Below, piece by piece: positions 1 to 11,516 of a stretch of 64,000 bases of DNA; within the stretch, counting starts at the first letter, position 1; each line of letters begins with the position of its first letter. The stretch is from Lyophyllum atratum (lineage: Eukaryota; Basidiomycota; Agaricomycetes; Agaricales; Lyophyllaceae). Under the pieces are notes generated by a model, which made no database searches, was not told the DNA's origin, and was given only the letters and a program-made list of their open reading frames with translations. A program made the translations under genes and the position numbers. The DNA is taken from contig JACGCN010000006.1 of the NCBI GenBank assembly GCA_014905825.1, forward strand, positions 1 to 64,000, in the 5' to 3' direction.

Positions 1-240
1 GCGTTTGTAAGTTTTCGCTGGATGGTGGACAATGGAGAGAGTGCAATGGACAGACGATGAAACGCGTGTGGGGGACGGAAGCAGTTGTGGAAGGAGCTGA
101 CATAATCAGTGATGTGTCAGGTTGTTTGTATATTTTTTTGTGGCAACGGTGATCAGGCGTTGACGTTGACCTTGTCTTCCTACATACCTTCCCTTCCGCT
201 CTTTTTACGACCCCTACCCTCACCCTACCTTTCTGCTGTC
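1..240 (+). promoter_or_regulatory. 5' flank and leader of the G-alpha gene
   Basis: No coding region is visible. The last 70 bases before the ATG are strongly pyrimidine-rich (runs of cttcc and ccctacc), a usual feature of highly expressed fungal promoters and leaders. I see no clear TATA box. Confidence 0.4.
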
Positions 241-1696
241 ATGGGTTGCGTTCAATCAGCTGGCATTGACGATGAGGCAAAGGCCCGTAAGTGCACTCCT
301 TCTCCTCCTCGTAGCCCTTTCCCCCTAACAACCACCGACAGGCAACGACGAAATAGAGAGCCAGCTCAAGCGGGATCGTATGATGGCCAAGAATGAAATC
401 AAGATGTTGCTCCTGGGTGCTGGAGAGTCCGGAAAGGTGTGTTCGCCACCGAAAGTCCACTGCCGACCATGGCTGACATGGCGCTAGTCCACCGTCCTGA
501 AGCAGATGAAACTCATTCACCATGGCGGCTACAACGAGTCTGAGCGGGACTCGTACAAGGAAATTATTTTCTCAAACACCATTCAGTCAATGCGGTATGT
601 CATGTCCAACTTCCTAAGTTCACAACCACTAACATTTTCCCAGTGCCATCCTCGAAGCCCTGCCCCAGCTCGACATCGCCCTCGCCCCCGCCAACGACGC
701 CCGCCGCGGTACCATCCTCTCCCTCCCCCCGCAAATCGAGGCCGACGTTCTCCCCCGAGACGTCGCCGACGCCATCCGGAGTCTCTGGCGGGACAGCGCC
801 ATCAAGGAGGCCGTGCGCCGCTCCCGCGAGTTCCAGCTCAACGACAGCGCCATCTACTACTTCAACGCCATCGACCGTATGGCCGCGCCCAACTACCTCC
901 CCACTGACCAGGACATCCTCCGCTCGCGTGTGAAGACCACCGGTATCACGGAGACCAACTTCAAGGTCGGCGAGCTGACGTATAAGCTGTTTGATGTGGG
1001 AGGACAGAGGAGTGAGAGGAAGAAGTGGATCCATTGTTTTGAGAACGTGACGGCGCTGGTGTTTTTGGTTAGTTTGAGCGAGTACGACCAGATGTTGTAC
1101 GAGGATGAGAGCGTCGTACGTCTTTTGCCTTTTTATCCCCTCTGCCCTTCGCTAACCCATCTCTTCGGCGTGTAGAACCGTATGCAAGAGGCATTAACCC
1201 TCTTCGACTCGATATGTAACTCTCGATGGTTCGTCAAGACCTCGATTGTAAGTCACGTCTCCGCACCTCCCCATACCCCCACCTGACCGTCGACACAGAT
1301 TCTTTTCCTCAACAAAATCGATCTCTTCGCTGAGAAGCTGCCGCGTTCGCCGCTAGGCGACTACTTCCCCGACTTCCAGGGCGGTGACAACTACGACGCC
1401 GCTTGCGAGTACCTCCTTCACCGGTAAGTCCCTCCCATGCTCCTCGTGCGCTTGGACCCCCATGTCTGATCGCTTCGCCCCCCAGGTTCGTCTCGCTCAA
1501 CCAGAGCGCAGCGACAAAACAGATCTACGCCCACTACACGTGCGCGACCGACACACAACAGATCAAGTGTACGCTCCCCCTCTTTTTTTACTTTCCCAGC
1601 CCATAATTGACTTCTCATCCTCCCCACACAGTCGTGCTGAGCGCCATCCAGGACATCCTCCTGCAGCTCCACCTACGGGAATGCGGCCTGCTATAA
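241..1696 (+). CDS. Heterotrimeric G-protein alpha subunit (G-alpha-i-like, canonical)
   Basis: This is the GTP-binding signalling subunit that couples seven-helix receptors (pheromone or nutrient sensing) to effectors at the plasma membrane. Eight exons fit: 241-286, 342-436, 488-594, 644-1115, 1176-1247, 1299-1423, 1486-1568 and 1632-1696. They sum to 1065 nt, or 354 aa, the normal family length. The N-terminus MGCVQS gives a myristoylation glycine and a palmitoylation cysteine. All guanine-nucleotide motifs are present: P-loop GAGESGKS (split by intron 2), switch I RVKTTGI, switch [13 protein letters not shown] with the catalytic Gln, NKID, and TCATDT. The C-terminus ECGLL carries the cysteine at -4 that is typical of the G-alpha-i class. 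Intron 7 uses the donor gtacgc at 1569, because only that restores KFVLSA. The family assignment is firm. Which fungal subgroup it belongs to needs a phylogeny. Confidence 0.96.
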
Positions 1697-4600
1697 GCGG
1701 CGGCCTTTCCCCTCCCCGTCGTCGTCGTCGTCTTGGTACCCTGTTTCGTCGTCCTGTCACGCTCTCTAGTCCGGTCTGGTCTCATCGTCAAATCATGCCT
1801 CCTCCCACGTACCCACATCCATCTCTGCTGATAATTTCTCGTTTTTATACATAACTTGGTCTGCGCATCACCCACCCCTGGCATCTTTTTTTATTCCAAA
1901 TACCTACCTACCCCCGACCAACCACTGATTGAATCACGTTCCTTGACTTGTCTTTTTCTTTTCTTTTTTCTTGAAGTGTTTTTTTTGCCTTTTTTATGAT
2001 CTATACGCGCTGTACGTTGCGCTGTCTTGGATTCTGTCCGACAATGGATTTTAACTTTTTGGCTTGTTATACCTGCATGCGCGCTGTGGCCCTCTCGTCT
2101 CCCCCTTGCTCCAGCGACGTCTACGTTACGTTGCGATCTCGACTCTACCACACCATACCACACTAGACCACGCGCGCCCCGCGATACCACCTCTTACCCG
2201 TGACGGCCCCATTATAATTCTAGTTCACGCTCGTCGTCATGGGCCTTTGTTTTGGTTTTAGTTATTCATATATCCCGTTCGCTGTATCATATCGAGTAAT
2301 ACACATGCCTCCTTATCCTGGAACCTGGACCCGGGTGCTTGTCTCGTCGGCCCTCTCGGACTTGGGGTTATCTTCGTTGTCGTTGGTAACTTGGATGGCG
2401 CTCCGTCTTGTTTGAGTATTTGTGTTGGGTAGGTATGTTGAGTGGGTCTTTCTTGGTCGTGTGGGGAGGCCGTAGCTGCCGGGTGAGGGTACTGAGAACT
2501 CGGAACTCTCGGGCGTGGGTAGATACGAAGAGACTTCCAGATATGGATGAGGCGTATATGACAGCGGGCGATGTAACTGATAGACTTCGTGACAGGATAC
2601 ACGTATCTTTCCCCGAGCAAGCACATGGCCGTGGCATGTCACCGGAGGCGGCGTGGGTCTATTTCGAATGGAAACGTATACATCGTAAACGCAGCTGACT
2701 GGTCGCGCATGCCAGGTGTGTGAGTTCGGAGAGACGGATATGGCGCCGGTGCGACGCCGGATCTGGATTCGGATGGGACAAGAAGCGGGGGTGGGTCCGG
2801 ACGGAGCTGCCACCAAGGGACTTGCAGGAGTATGTTGATTTCCAGAAAGCCGAGTGCGAACTTATGCTCGGGCTCCGGGTGGACGCGGAATCCCTCGAAT
2901 CTGTCAGCTCTCGAGACGAACGGAAGTACCGCTGGACTGTGTCACGAGTTAAGGTTTTCAGAATCATAGGTCCGTCAAGACATACCATAACGCGCGTCAG
3001 TTCGAAACGCGCCCGCACTACAATCAGTCTTCGACGTCGCTGTGGGCGTCAGCATGATCATCGGATGACGGACGTTATTGATTCGTGAATCCGTGGCCCA
3101 TTCGATATGCATATACCGAGGCATGGCTGGACATAGAAGAGAGAGAAGTCGTCCGTTTGGTGTCCGAGCTCCCCGGGACGTCATCTTGTCGCAGGAGCCG
3201 CCGCGTGATCAGTGTGTACTCCGTCCATGTCAGGCTGAGAAGGCGTCAGTGTAAAGCTATGTGATTGCAGGACGGTCTTATGGGGCTATAGATTATACGT
3301 ACTGCGCATTCGAGCGGTCGATGTGCACTCCGACGGAAGGCCGGTCGAGGGTTCGAAGGTCAATGAAGAACGCTGCCGGTTATGACTCGACGCTCACTGG
3401 AAGATGAGTAGACGGAAGCTTTGAAGGGGAAGATTCGCACCTCGACCTTGTAACTTCAGACCCTTGAGCTTGAACGTTTGGATAGTGACAGGCCATTGAG
3501 CGCTCCGAGGTGTCGATCGCTGTCTGACAGTTGTCTCAGAAAGGAGGCTGTCCCCACTGATTGGTGACGGATTGAGGAGATGCTTGAGAGATGCGGACCA
3601 TGTGCAAAAAGCTTGAAGGTCGTCCGAGAATTATCTATTCTCCCCTCGCAGCGTTTATGTTTGAGCGGCACAGAGTTATTGGCTAGCTGTGATGGTCGAC
3701 GAATGAACGAGAGATTGACCCGTCGGGGACTTAGGCTGGGCCGGCTATCAAACGCAATTTTCTGACTTTCTGACCTCGACGTTCATGTTCAATTCAGAGT
3801 TCGATACGCAGAGCGTTCTTAAGCCCACTTCAACGCATGATGCGAAACGTAGGTTCCATGATCGTTCCAGTTGAAGTTCAGATTTGCCGGAGCCGTCGGT
3901 ACAAGTCCTCTGAAACCACCGTTGAACGCGCTCACAACACGAACATCTACAATCAGGATCATACCGCCTATCGGAATAGGACCAACCGTTTCGCGAATGC
4001 TTTTCTCTGCTCCATCGTTGACTGTCGCCAGGGCTCACATTGACACTGTAACCCGGCCTAGCTTCCTTCATGAACATGCCCGTGGTGAGTGCTTGATCCT
4101 CCGTTCCCCTTTGACAGTATGGGTGGTACGCAACCTATGGCCTCGCCTAGTGACGTTCGTTCATCCGAATCCATCCTCCAGGCGCGTTGGTTGGCGCGTT
4201 TCAGACGATGACGCGTCCAATGCGCTTCCCCTGACCTCGAATTTCTTTCCATCTACTCACAACTCTTCATGCGTACCAGGTCTACCGAACATCCACTTCG
4301 CCGCATCTTAACGAAGGTGAATGAGCGTTACATCCAAGGTGAGCTGCCTCCGTCTATCCACTCCAGAATACGCGTATTGAGCTCCGCCTTCTGCCGCTAT
4401 AGTTCCCCGTGATCAAGGAAAACACACGTCCTCCTCACAAGCAATGCAGAATTCCCGGCTACGGATCAACGCCATTGAATCGTTCAAATCCTTATACCTT
4501 CGCAGCTGATCCTGCATTACGTCCTCTAGGCTGGTGATGTACGAACGGACGGATGAAGACGCTTCTCATTGAACACGTGGCCGAAAACTCCTCTCACATA

Positions 4601-5027
4601 CTAATAGGTTCTTCGACCGACGACAGCCATGTTGATGTGTATGCATTCGCCCAGTCACGTCGAAGGCTGTGCGCTCCATTGATTCTTGTGATGTGACGTT
4701 CACCGTCTCTGGATGCGCGCTTCCTCGTCGCCTCTCACCATTTGCCGTGGCCCTTCGCTATCCGAACCATCATTCGATAGCTAGCAGTGAGTATAGCGCA
4801 GACCTTCGAGAGATGAGTCATATCCGTGGCAAACGCCCTGACTCCCAGCCATTGCTTGCGTTGTACATATGTACATCACCCAGTCAAGGTTTTGCTCACT
4901 CCATCAATCAAGAATCTGACCCCGCGTTTCGTCCAGCCATCACCACGAGCCGTAGATTGGCACACATATCCTATCTTTGCACTCTCCTTCACTCCATCCT
5001 CGACCCCGATCTTCAAACATCGACGTT
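1697..5027. other. 3.3 kb between the two G-alpha genes, no confident gene
   Basis: The first 600 bases are a T-rich 3' untranslated region and terminator zone of the upstream gene. Further on there are only modest open frames. The most protein-like is at 2720-3088 (+), 122 codons and charged. Another is at 3871-4311 (+), with an equally open antisense frame at 3830-4040. None has a motif, intron structure or similarity that I recognise. A decayed gene cannot be excluded. Confidence 0.4.
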
Positions 5028-6495
5028 ATGGGCTGCGTACAGTCTTCAAGTACTGCACCGATCACAGTCAATATTCACCGTGACAGCGCGATACCGGCTC
5101 CTGTGAAACCGTCAGGCTTGGAGAAGCGAGAGATCAAGCTGTTACTCCTGGGAACAAGGGAATGCGGCAAGGTGCGTGTGCTTGAACGATATATCTCATC
5201 CTCGTGTAACATCCGGCATAGTCAACGATACTCAAGCAGATGAGACTTATCTTTCAAGGCGACTATAACACCTCTGAGCGACTCTCACAAAAGGAAATAA
5301 TCTTTGCAAACATCGTAGAATCCATGCGGTACGCCCATTCTCGTTCTCACTGAAAGTACGTTGCACTCAAGCCCTCGAAGAGCGATCCTCGAAGCCATGC
5401 CGTGCCTCGATCTAACCCTCTCCCCAGACAACTACGTCTGGCACACTACCATATTCGTCCTACGCTCGTGGATGGGCACTGATGATCTCCCGTGTGTCAT
5501 CGCCGACGCAGTCCGCCAACTTTATCGGGATCCCGCTGTAAAAGCGGCCATCCGACGCTCGCGCGAGTTCCAACTCAACGACAACGCCACGTATTATTTT
5601 AGCGCCATCGATCGTATAGCCGCGCACAACTATCTGCCTACGAATCAAGATATCCTTCGCAGCCGCGTGAGGACGACGGGCATCTCAAAGACCACGTTCA
5701 GGGTGCAGGAGCAGACGTACAATGTCTTTGACGTTGCCGGGCCTCGGAGTGAACGAAGGAAGTGGATCAATTGCTTCGAGAACGTTGACGTGGTCGTGTT
5801 TCTGGTCAGCCTAAGTGAGTACGACCAGATGCTATGGGAGGAAGAGAACGTAGTGCGTGGATTTCGTCCTTTTCTATCATGATATCTGCCTCTGATCCGC
5901 TCATTTGTGTAGAATCGAATGCAGGAAGCGCTCACGCTCTTTGAATCAATATGCAATACCAAGTGGTTTGTTAAGACGCCTATGGTACGCGATGCCGGAG
6001 TCGTAACTAGTTCCTTGTCTGACGACTGTTACCAGATCCTGTTTCTTAATAAGATCGACATTTTCTCGGAAAAGCTTCCACGGAGTCCATTGTCCGATAT
6101 CTTCCCTCATTTCGACGGCGGTGCTGATTTCGATGCGGCTTGTGAATATGTACTTCAACGGTATGTGGCTATTATAGATACTTTTTTCAGGCTGGAAAGA
6201 ACGGAATATCGACGAACGTCGTGGGGCGCGCATCCGCATCTCCAGTGCTTTCGCTGTCTGCGTAATATCTAACCCGCGTGTCCCGGTACAGGTTCATTGA
6301 TTTGAATCAAAATCCAAAGTCCAAGCAGCTCTACGCATTTTTTACGTGCGCAACCGACACTGAGTTAGTTAAAGGTAGGTCAGACTTTATTTCGTGCAAC
6401 TGCTCCAGTTCACATCTCCTCGTTGTCAAGACTCGTTGTCTGCACTCAAATCTGTCTTACAAGATGCATACCTCTCGGACTGTAGGACTCTATGA
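5028..6495 (+). CDS. Diverged G-alpha paralogue with altered P-loop and missing catalytic Gln
   Basis: Seven exons fit: 5028-5171, 5222-5328, 5381-5852, 5913-5984, 6036-6160, 6292-6374 and 6431-6495. They total 1068 nt, or 355 aa. From the second exon on, the exon lengths (107, 472, 72, 125, 83, 65) are identical to those of the neighbouring G-alpha gene. The first exon lacks the parent's intron 1. MGCVQS, switch I RVRTTGI, NKID and TCATDT are kept. The P-loop reads GTRECGKS instead of GAGESGKS, and switch II reads DVAGPRS instead of DVGGQRS, so the catalytic Gln is Pro and one switch II Gly is Ala. The C-terminus ends SDCRTL, with the -4 Cys kept but the receptor-contact tail rewritten. The uninterrupted frame and conserved splice sites argue for a maintained protein rather than a dead copy. 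I infer that it binds GTP weakly or hydrolyses it poorly. Confidence 0.88.
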
Positions 6496-7239
6496 TCAGA
6501 TAGGTCCTATCGCCGTCCCGCTGTCTTATTTACTTTATAGGACCTCTCACATATTCCATCTCCTCTTCCGTTACCGATCCGTCTTCCTGATCTACCTTAT
6601 CTTTATCTCAATTTCAAGCGAAGCCCTCACATATAAACTCTGCAAGGTTTCAGGTCTTCGATCTGATACGTTAGCATTCTTTTGAAGCATGTGCTGGACG
6701 TGTCACGGTAGGTATCATGAGGGCCCGTCCATCAGGAAGGGACGTATACTATCTCTCGTTGATGACGTTGGGGCAGGCCTGTCTGAGTCGTATCAGACAG
6801 ATCATGTGCATCGTATTACGGGCGGTATACAAGAGTGGGGCACGTTTCAATTAGACCAGACGATCAAGTGTACGGAGTTGCGAAGGAGATATAGCAAGAG
6901 GTTCCAGATCTGTCGATCCCGGACATGATTGATGGGAGGGGGAGGCCCCTCCTCCCCCCCCAAATAAGGATACTGTTGTGGTTTGTGTTGGTGAACGGCA
7001 ACGCGGCCGTCTGAGCACGGCAAGTCAAACGCCGAGTGACGTGTCAAATTTTACACGACCTTTATCTCGCTAGTATCTCGCCTCGATCTCGCCATCGCGT
7101 TCTTATCTATCCATCGAGACGCGTTCGCCTCGACATATCTCTATTAACATGGAACCTCAACACTGTAAATAGTGTATTTGAGGTATACTCTCCTTCTTCT
7201 GTTCATACTTCTTCTTTCCCCATCCACACGCCGGCCACC
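6496..7239. other. Intergenic stretch, no gene seen
   Basis: This is the downstream flank of the G-alpha paralogue. There is a 79-codon open frame at 6689-6928 with no recognisable motif. The only structure of note is the G-run/C-run near-palindrome listed separately. Confidence 0.4.
6934..6961. repeat. G-run/C-run near-palindrome
   Basis: A purine block (gggagggggagg) is followed directly by a pyrimidine block (cccctcctcc and a C-run). The two arms are nearly complementary, so a hairpin, or a G-rich structure on one strand, could form. It lies downstream of the G-alpha paralogue. The function is unknown; it could be part of a terminator region. Confidence 0.45.
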
Positions 7240-7953
7240 TTTGGGATCACCACCACTCATTCACATTCTACATTACCGCTCGAGAAGGTCGACGCCTCAA
7301 GCGGACACCGACTAGTACTCTGTACCATATGCCACACATATATTAATCACGGAAAGGATAATATTACAACGACTGGTCTGCGTCAACATCAACGAACTCA
7401 AAAGTGTAAATTGGCACTTGCCGGTTCGTATGAATTGTAAAATCTATTTCGTTGTTGCTCACTCCTTACAACGTAGATCGGATCCTCGAGGGACTTGATA
7501 ACGCTAGAACAGCCCAGCAGCCAGAAAAACCCATCGATATGCGATGGTACAGTGTTTCATTGGGATTCAGGATCACCTTTTGTGTCATACCCGTTCGCTC
7601 TTCACGATCCCGAGTCGCGGTTCACTCCAGGCTATACCATTTGCTCTGTCGACACGCAGCGCTCGACAATTCGTGTCCGGTCTCTTCATTGCACGAGAAG
7701 TGCACCCACTTCATCCCCGGCGTGTTCTGCATGCCAGAACATCGGTTCCCTCATCAAAGCCGTTAAGCGCCACGCAGAGAGACCCACGAAGGGGCTCGAG
7801 AACGCGACTTTGAGCCATAGGCAGCCTCCTCGGCGGCCTCGATACTTCACCCCGAGTAGTACTGCTGCACATCCACGTCCCATACCACGACCGATATTTT
7901 CATCGAGAGCTCACTCCTCGGTAGAAAGTCACAATGACGATGTATTTCGTTGA
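7240..7953 (+). pseudogene. Degraded zinc-finger-like gene, uncharacterised
   Basis: Two open segments on the + strand, one reading to 7440 and one from about 7460 to 7953, look like parts of one gene. The first holds LCTICHTYINHG followed by TTGLRQHQRTQKC, a C-x2-C ... H-x5-C arrangement that could bind zinc. The second holds CDGTVFHWDSGSPF, a CSACQ pair and a basic KAVKRHAERP helix. This layout reminds me of uncharacterised agaricomycete proteins with N-terminal cysteine clusters that are often found near transposons. I find no in-frame ATG upstream of the first segment. The obvious splice (gttcgt...tag) does not join the two frames cleanly, so the gene is probably broken or 5'-incomplete. 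No function can be assigned. Confidence 0.35.
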
Positions 7954-8333
7954 TATGTAAATAGCAGTTCTCTAGCAGTTCTTCGTTTGTAAATTCACTT
8001 GGACCCAACCTGAGCTCTTTTCGCTATCTAAATCTCTCTGCCGAAAGCCTGCCGTACTGATCTGATCAATGCTGCCGTTCTCTTGCCGTCAGGTCGGATA
8101 ATTGATTTGAACCCTCTTGAGATATAGCGCCCGATATCTTGTAGCGACGCGTACTGGCTACTTAAGAGTTTAAGTATAACGCCTTAGAACAACAAATGTC
8201 AGTCTGTAGAGCACCGCAATTCGAGTCTCGTAATATTCTATTGGCGATGGGCTCTATCCGATGATCGACAGTCAGGGTATATAATGGGGCTGGCAGCCTA
8301 TTACTACTCATTAAGGATTCGAAATACCGACAT

Positions 8334-8830
8334 CTAGACGTTGGCGTTGATCGGGGTGCAACCGACGGCGACAAGGCCATTCTGCGACGCCGTTTCAGCA
8401 ATCATGTCCCTCGAAAAGATGCAGAACACGTACGAATTGATTGTCAGTGCAGCAGACAGGCTGAGACGTGCACGAGTTTCCTGCGACACCGATTACCTGT
8501 ATGGGGTTGCAGTCCACTGGAAAGGAACAACATCGGTTTAGCGGGACGAATCACCCGAAAACAAAAGACCTTACAGCCAACTTGGCCTTTGACGCCGCTC
8601 GCGACGATGCTCAGGAGGCCGAGGAGCTCAGCCACATTCGGGTCCAGAGGCTACGAGGTATATTGAGAAACAAGTAACGCCTACGACGAGCCAAACGAAC
8701 TTACATTCTGAGTGCTGTTGCAGCATTGAATGTCACCGGTGTTGCATTGGTCGGCAGCCGGGGCTACACCGGGCAGCGCAGCAGCGAGAAGAGGGAGAGC
8801 GAGGAGGAAGGCAGAGGCACGAGCGAACAT
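8334..8830 (-). CDS. Class I hydrophobin (copy A)
   Basis: This is a small secreted amphipathic cell-wall protein that coats aerial hyphae and spores. Four exons on the minus strand fit: 8705-8830, 8575-8650, 8434-8516 and 8334-8381. They sum to 333 nt, or 110 aa. A signal peptide ([18 protein letters not shown]) is followed by all eight cysteines in class I order: C, CC, C, C, CC, C (QCNTG, QCCN, DCNP, NSC, VCCT, GCTP). It ends in NANV. The exon phases, and the lengths of exons 2 to 4 (76, 83, 48), match the two hydrophobins at 32.9-35.1 kb, but the sequence is clearly more diverged. A TATA element lies about 70 bases upstream. The family call is firm. Confidence 0.93.
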
Positions 8831-8896
8831 AGTGGATAGAGGAGTGTGGTAGAACGGGTAAGTCGTTGAACTGGCTTTTGAATGTATTGTGGCTCA

Positions 8897-8906
8897 CCTT
8901 TTATAA
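8897..8906 (-). promoter_or_regulatory. TATA box of hydrophobin A
   Basis: On the minus strand this reads ttataaaagg, about 67-76 bases before the hydrophobin A ATG. The same TATA-aaagg-tg block sits at a matching distance in front of the other two hydrophobins in this window. Confidence 0.7.
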
Positions 8907-11064
8907 GCCTCCGTATCCGCTGGCAGATTTTTTTCATTCGAGGTCCGGTTCCGACTTCAGACTAGCGCTCTTCTTAGTCTTCCGAGGTTCCGCTGAATTT
9001 ACGTCGATCACCGAAGACCTTGTTCGCGTCCCTCATGAACGGGGATGAGTGGCCGAAGCCCACATTTCTGTCTTGCCCAACATGAGGATGTATTCCCGAC
9101 TAAACTCGGAACTTCCAAGTTGAAGCTTACGTCTATGGTTCTTTCTCGGGGCTATGGTCTATTATAGCTTGCACATGCATTATCCCGACGCCATGCGGCG
9201 GTGACTCCACGTTGCAATCGCTGTTCAGATCACGACGACGCTTGTGCTGGTAATGAGCATGTCAGCACGGGAGCGGGCCTCGAGGTACATATGTACATAC
9301 GACGTCATCATCACCACGTGAGCCGCTGGACAGCCCAGGGGCCTAAAGTCACCTCTTGCTCAGGGTCTCAGCCTGTCGAAGACTCTCATTATCGACGGAC
9401 AACACGGATACCCCGGTAGTGATGAGAGGCGTTCAAGAGAAAGCGCAAGTGCGAAGAGACTACAGTACCCTGAAGTGATCTTTAAATTTGAATCGGTTAA
9501 GCTGTGACGCGCCTTACCCAACTTCGTACCGACGCCTAATCCTCTATGCTCAAGATCGTATATCCTTCCGATTAATAATGACCTTCAGGGTCCATACAGC
9601 AGGGTCCGGAAGCAAACGAATGACCAGGATCGACAGCGTCCAGCGGGCAACGTACGACCGAAACAAGCTTCTGCGGCATCGTATCTGGGCGAACGTCGTC
9701 CTGCCGTTCGTTTCAGCCCGTGCAAACGAAATCCGGAATTTGCGTTGATGGCTGCCCGACGCTGTAGAAGATCTGTATCCCTGTGAGGATCCATACGTAT
9801 GACGAGGCGGTGCGAGACTCCAGCTGCTTGCGTGTCACAGTCTGGATGGACGAAAAGTAGAGCTCATTTAACCATCAGTGCAGCAGAGATCAACAAGGGT
9901 GGGCGTACCATACGGTATGAGCTACCCAACAACTGCCTTCGGTCGTTATACCAAGGCGCTCCAAATCGCAGTCCGTTCAACGTATTTTGCGAAGCGATCT
10001 GGGCTTCAGATCAGATATGCATGCACGGAGGGGAGAAAGGTTCAATCAAGTACGTACCGAAGGCCTAGAGACACCCGATCGTTGACACGTCACGACATTT
10101 GAAGGCTCTCCGGTGCCAGGTCCAACACACGACGCCCTGAAGATGGAGTATCACTTGAGCTCAACGTCGTAACTAACTTTTCCCCGTGATAACTGTGGGT
10201 GGCATGAGTACGATGCAGACGAAGGTCCTTCACCAGCGTCCCGGCCATCGTCCACGTCTTTGAGCAGAGGCGATTGGATCTCCCATGAATGATGTTAACC
10301 CCGGTTTCAAATTGGACTGGCGGAACGTGCTGCGACGGTGGCGGGTGGAGCGAATCAGGGAGCTGGCGGCAATACCTCGAAGAAGCCGGGAAGGCCTTCG
10401 ATCGCTGGGTCCGTATCCGTCGTAGAGGAGTGGCTCCTTCGTCCGTTCGAAGTGCGGCTATCGGAGACCTGAAAACTGGAGCGGACGCCAAGCAGGGTGT
10501 TCCCTCCGATCCGGTACCAGCGCCAAGATGCTCTTTATGATTGCGCTATGCGAGCTGGGGAGATAAAAATGGGTGGGTGAGGCAAGCCGGCGATTCAATA
10601 TACGACGTCGGACGAGGAAACAAGTGCAGACTGGGAGAGAAGGGCGGGGGGAGAGTAACGTTTACATGGGCGTCCGAAAGAAGGAGGGTAAGGCGGCGAT
10701 CGGAGCGGCGACGACTATGGCTGACGACCCGTGGCATAGGACGATCAGAGTACGTTCCCAAGTCTCTCATGCACCCTCTGAGTATGTCCTCGAGCATGAG
10801 CGAGACAGCCCTGCTGCCGGCTTTCCCAACGACGGACACTTGAGTAGTATCACGACTACGCAAGATAGCCTTCGCGCCCACTCCACACTTCGCTCCGCCA
10901 AAAAGCTATGCCCCCTCTGCAACTGCTGCCGCTCCCGAAACTCATACTCCCATCGCGCATACAAGCGTGCCATGTGGCGGACTACATGAGGAGGCGCTTT
11001 TGATCATGAGTCGCGGTTACCGGGAAACGATGGTACGGGCGTTGATGGTATGGGAGGGTATGGG

Positions 11065-11100
11065 ATATTGACCGACAGATGTATATTGACCGACAGATGT
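11065..11100. repeat. 18 bp tandem repeat, two perfect copies
   Basis: The unit atattgaccgacagatgt is repeated head to tail without mismatch. No gene overlaps it. Confidence 0.85.
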
Positions 11101-11403
11101 GATCGAGTCTTCCGCTAGTTTGCACGATGCTTCTCTAGCGTAATGCCATTCTAATGATAGTAGAAGGTGAAAAGGCGGTTCGGAAAGAGACACGACGGTT
11201 ACCACATACACGAGAGCCATAGGACATCGCAAAAAGTCCAACAAGGAACGCTGCATGCTGTAGAGCGGAGAGCTGAGAGCTGGGGGATACCGCCAATGAT
11301 CAAAACATCTGGACGAATACCGCGACGCTAGCTATACATAGAACTAGACGGAACAGAGAGTTGAGTCAGGGGGGTGCGGTGAGGTGACGACTGAGTGCAA
11401 GTT

Positions 11404-11427
11404 GACAACACGTGTTGACGTGTTGTC
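11404..11427. promoter_or_regulatory. Inverted repeat containing CACGTG, upstream of F-box gene A
   Basis: Arms gacaacacg and cgtgttgtc flank a 6-base spacer. The left half also forms the 12-base palindrome caacacgtgttg with a central E-box (CACGTG). It lies about 90 bases before the F-box A start, so it could be a bHLH-type operator. No binding evidence exists in the sequence itself. Confidence 0.35.
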
Positions 11428-11516
11428 GGAGATGGCAAACGCCCATCAGATAAGATATAAATATATAACGTCTTGTACGCAGAATCCAGACCTCCAACTT
11501 GAACTCTGTCCTACAT

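Larger units (their letters stand above)
8907..11516. other. 2.6 kb without a convincing gene
   Basis: Several short open frames occur (for example 9799-10068, 10289-10540 and 10573-10989, all +), but none shows a domain, a signal peptide or consistent introns. The stretch contains an 18 bp tandem duplication at 11065 and an inverted repeat at 11404. I read it as gene-poor, partly decayed DNA. Confidence 0.4.

Noticed and set aside
2720..3088. 122-codon charged frame
   Set aside because: No motif, no neighbouring exon, and no recognised similarity; kept only as a note in the intergenic entry.
3340..3360. ggttcgaa as a possible tRNA T-loop
   Set aside because: No matching acceptor or D-arm around it.
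3830..4040. Antisense frame reading ALATVNDGAEKSIRETVG and further protein-like residues
   Set aside because: It has no start codon and stops on both sides, no motif, and an equally open frame on the other strand.
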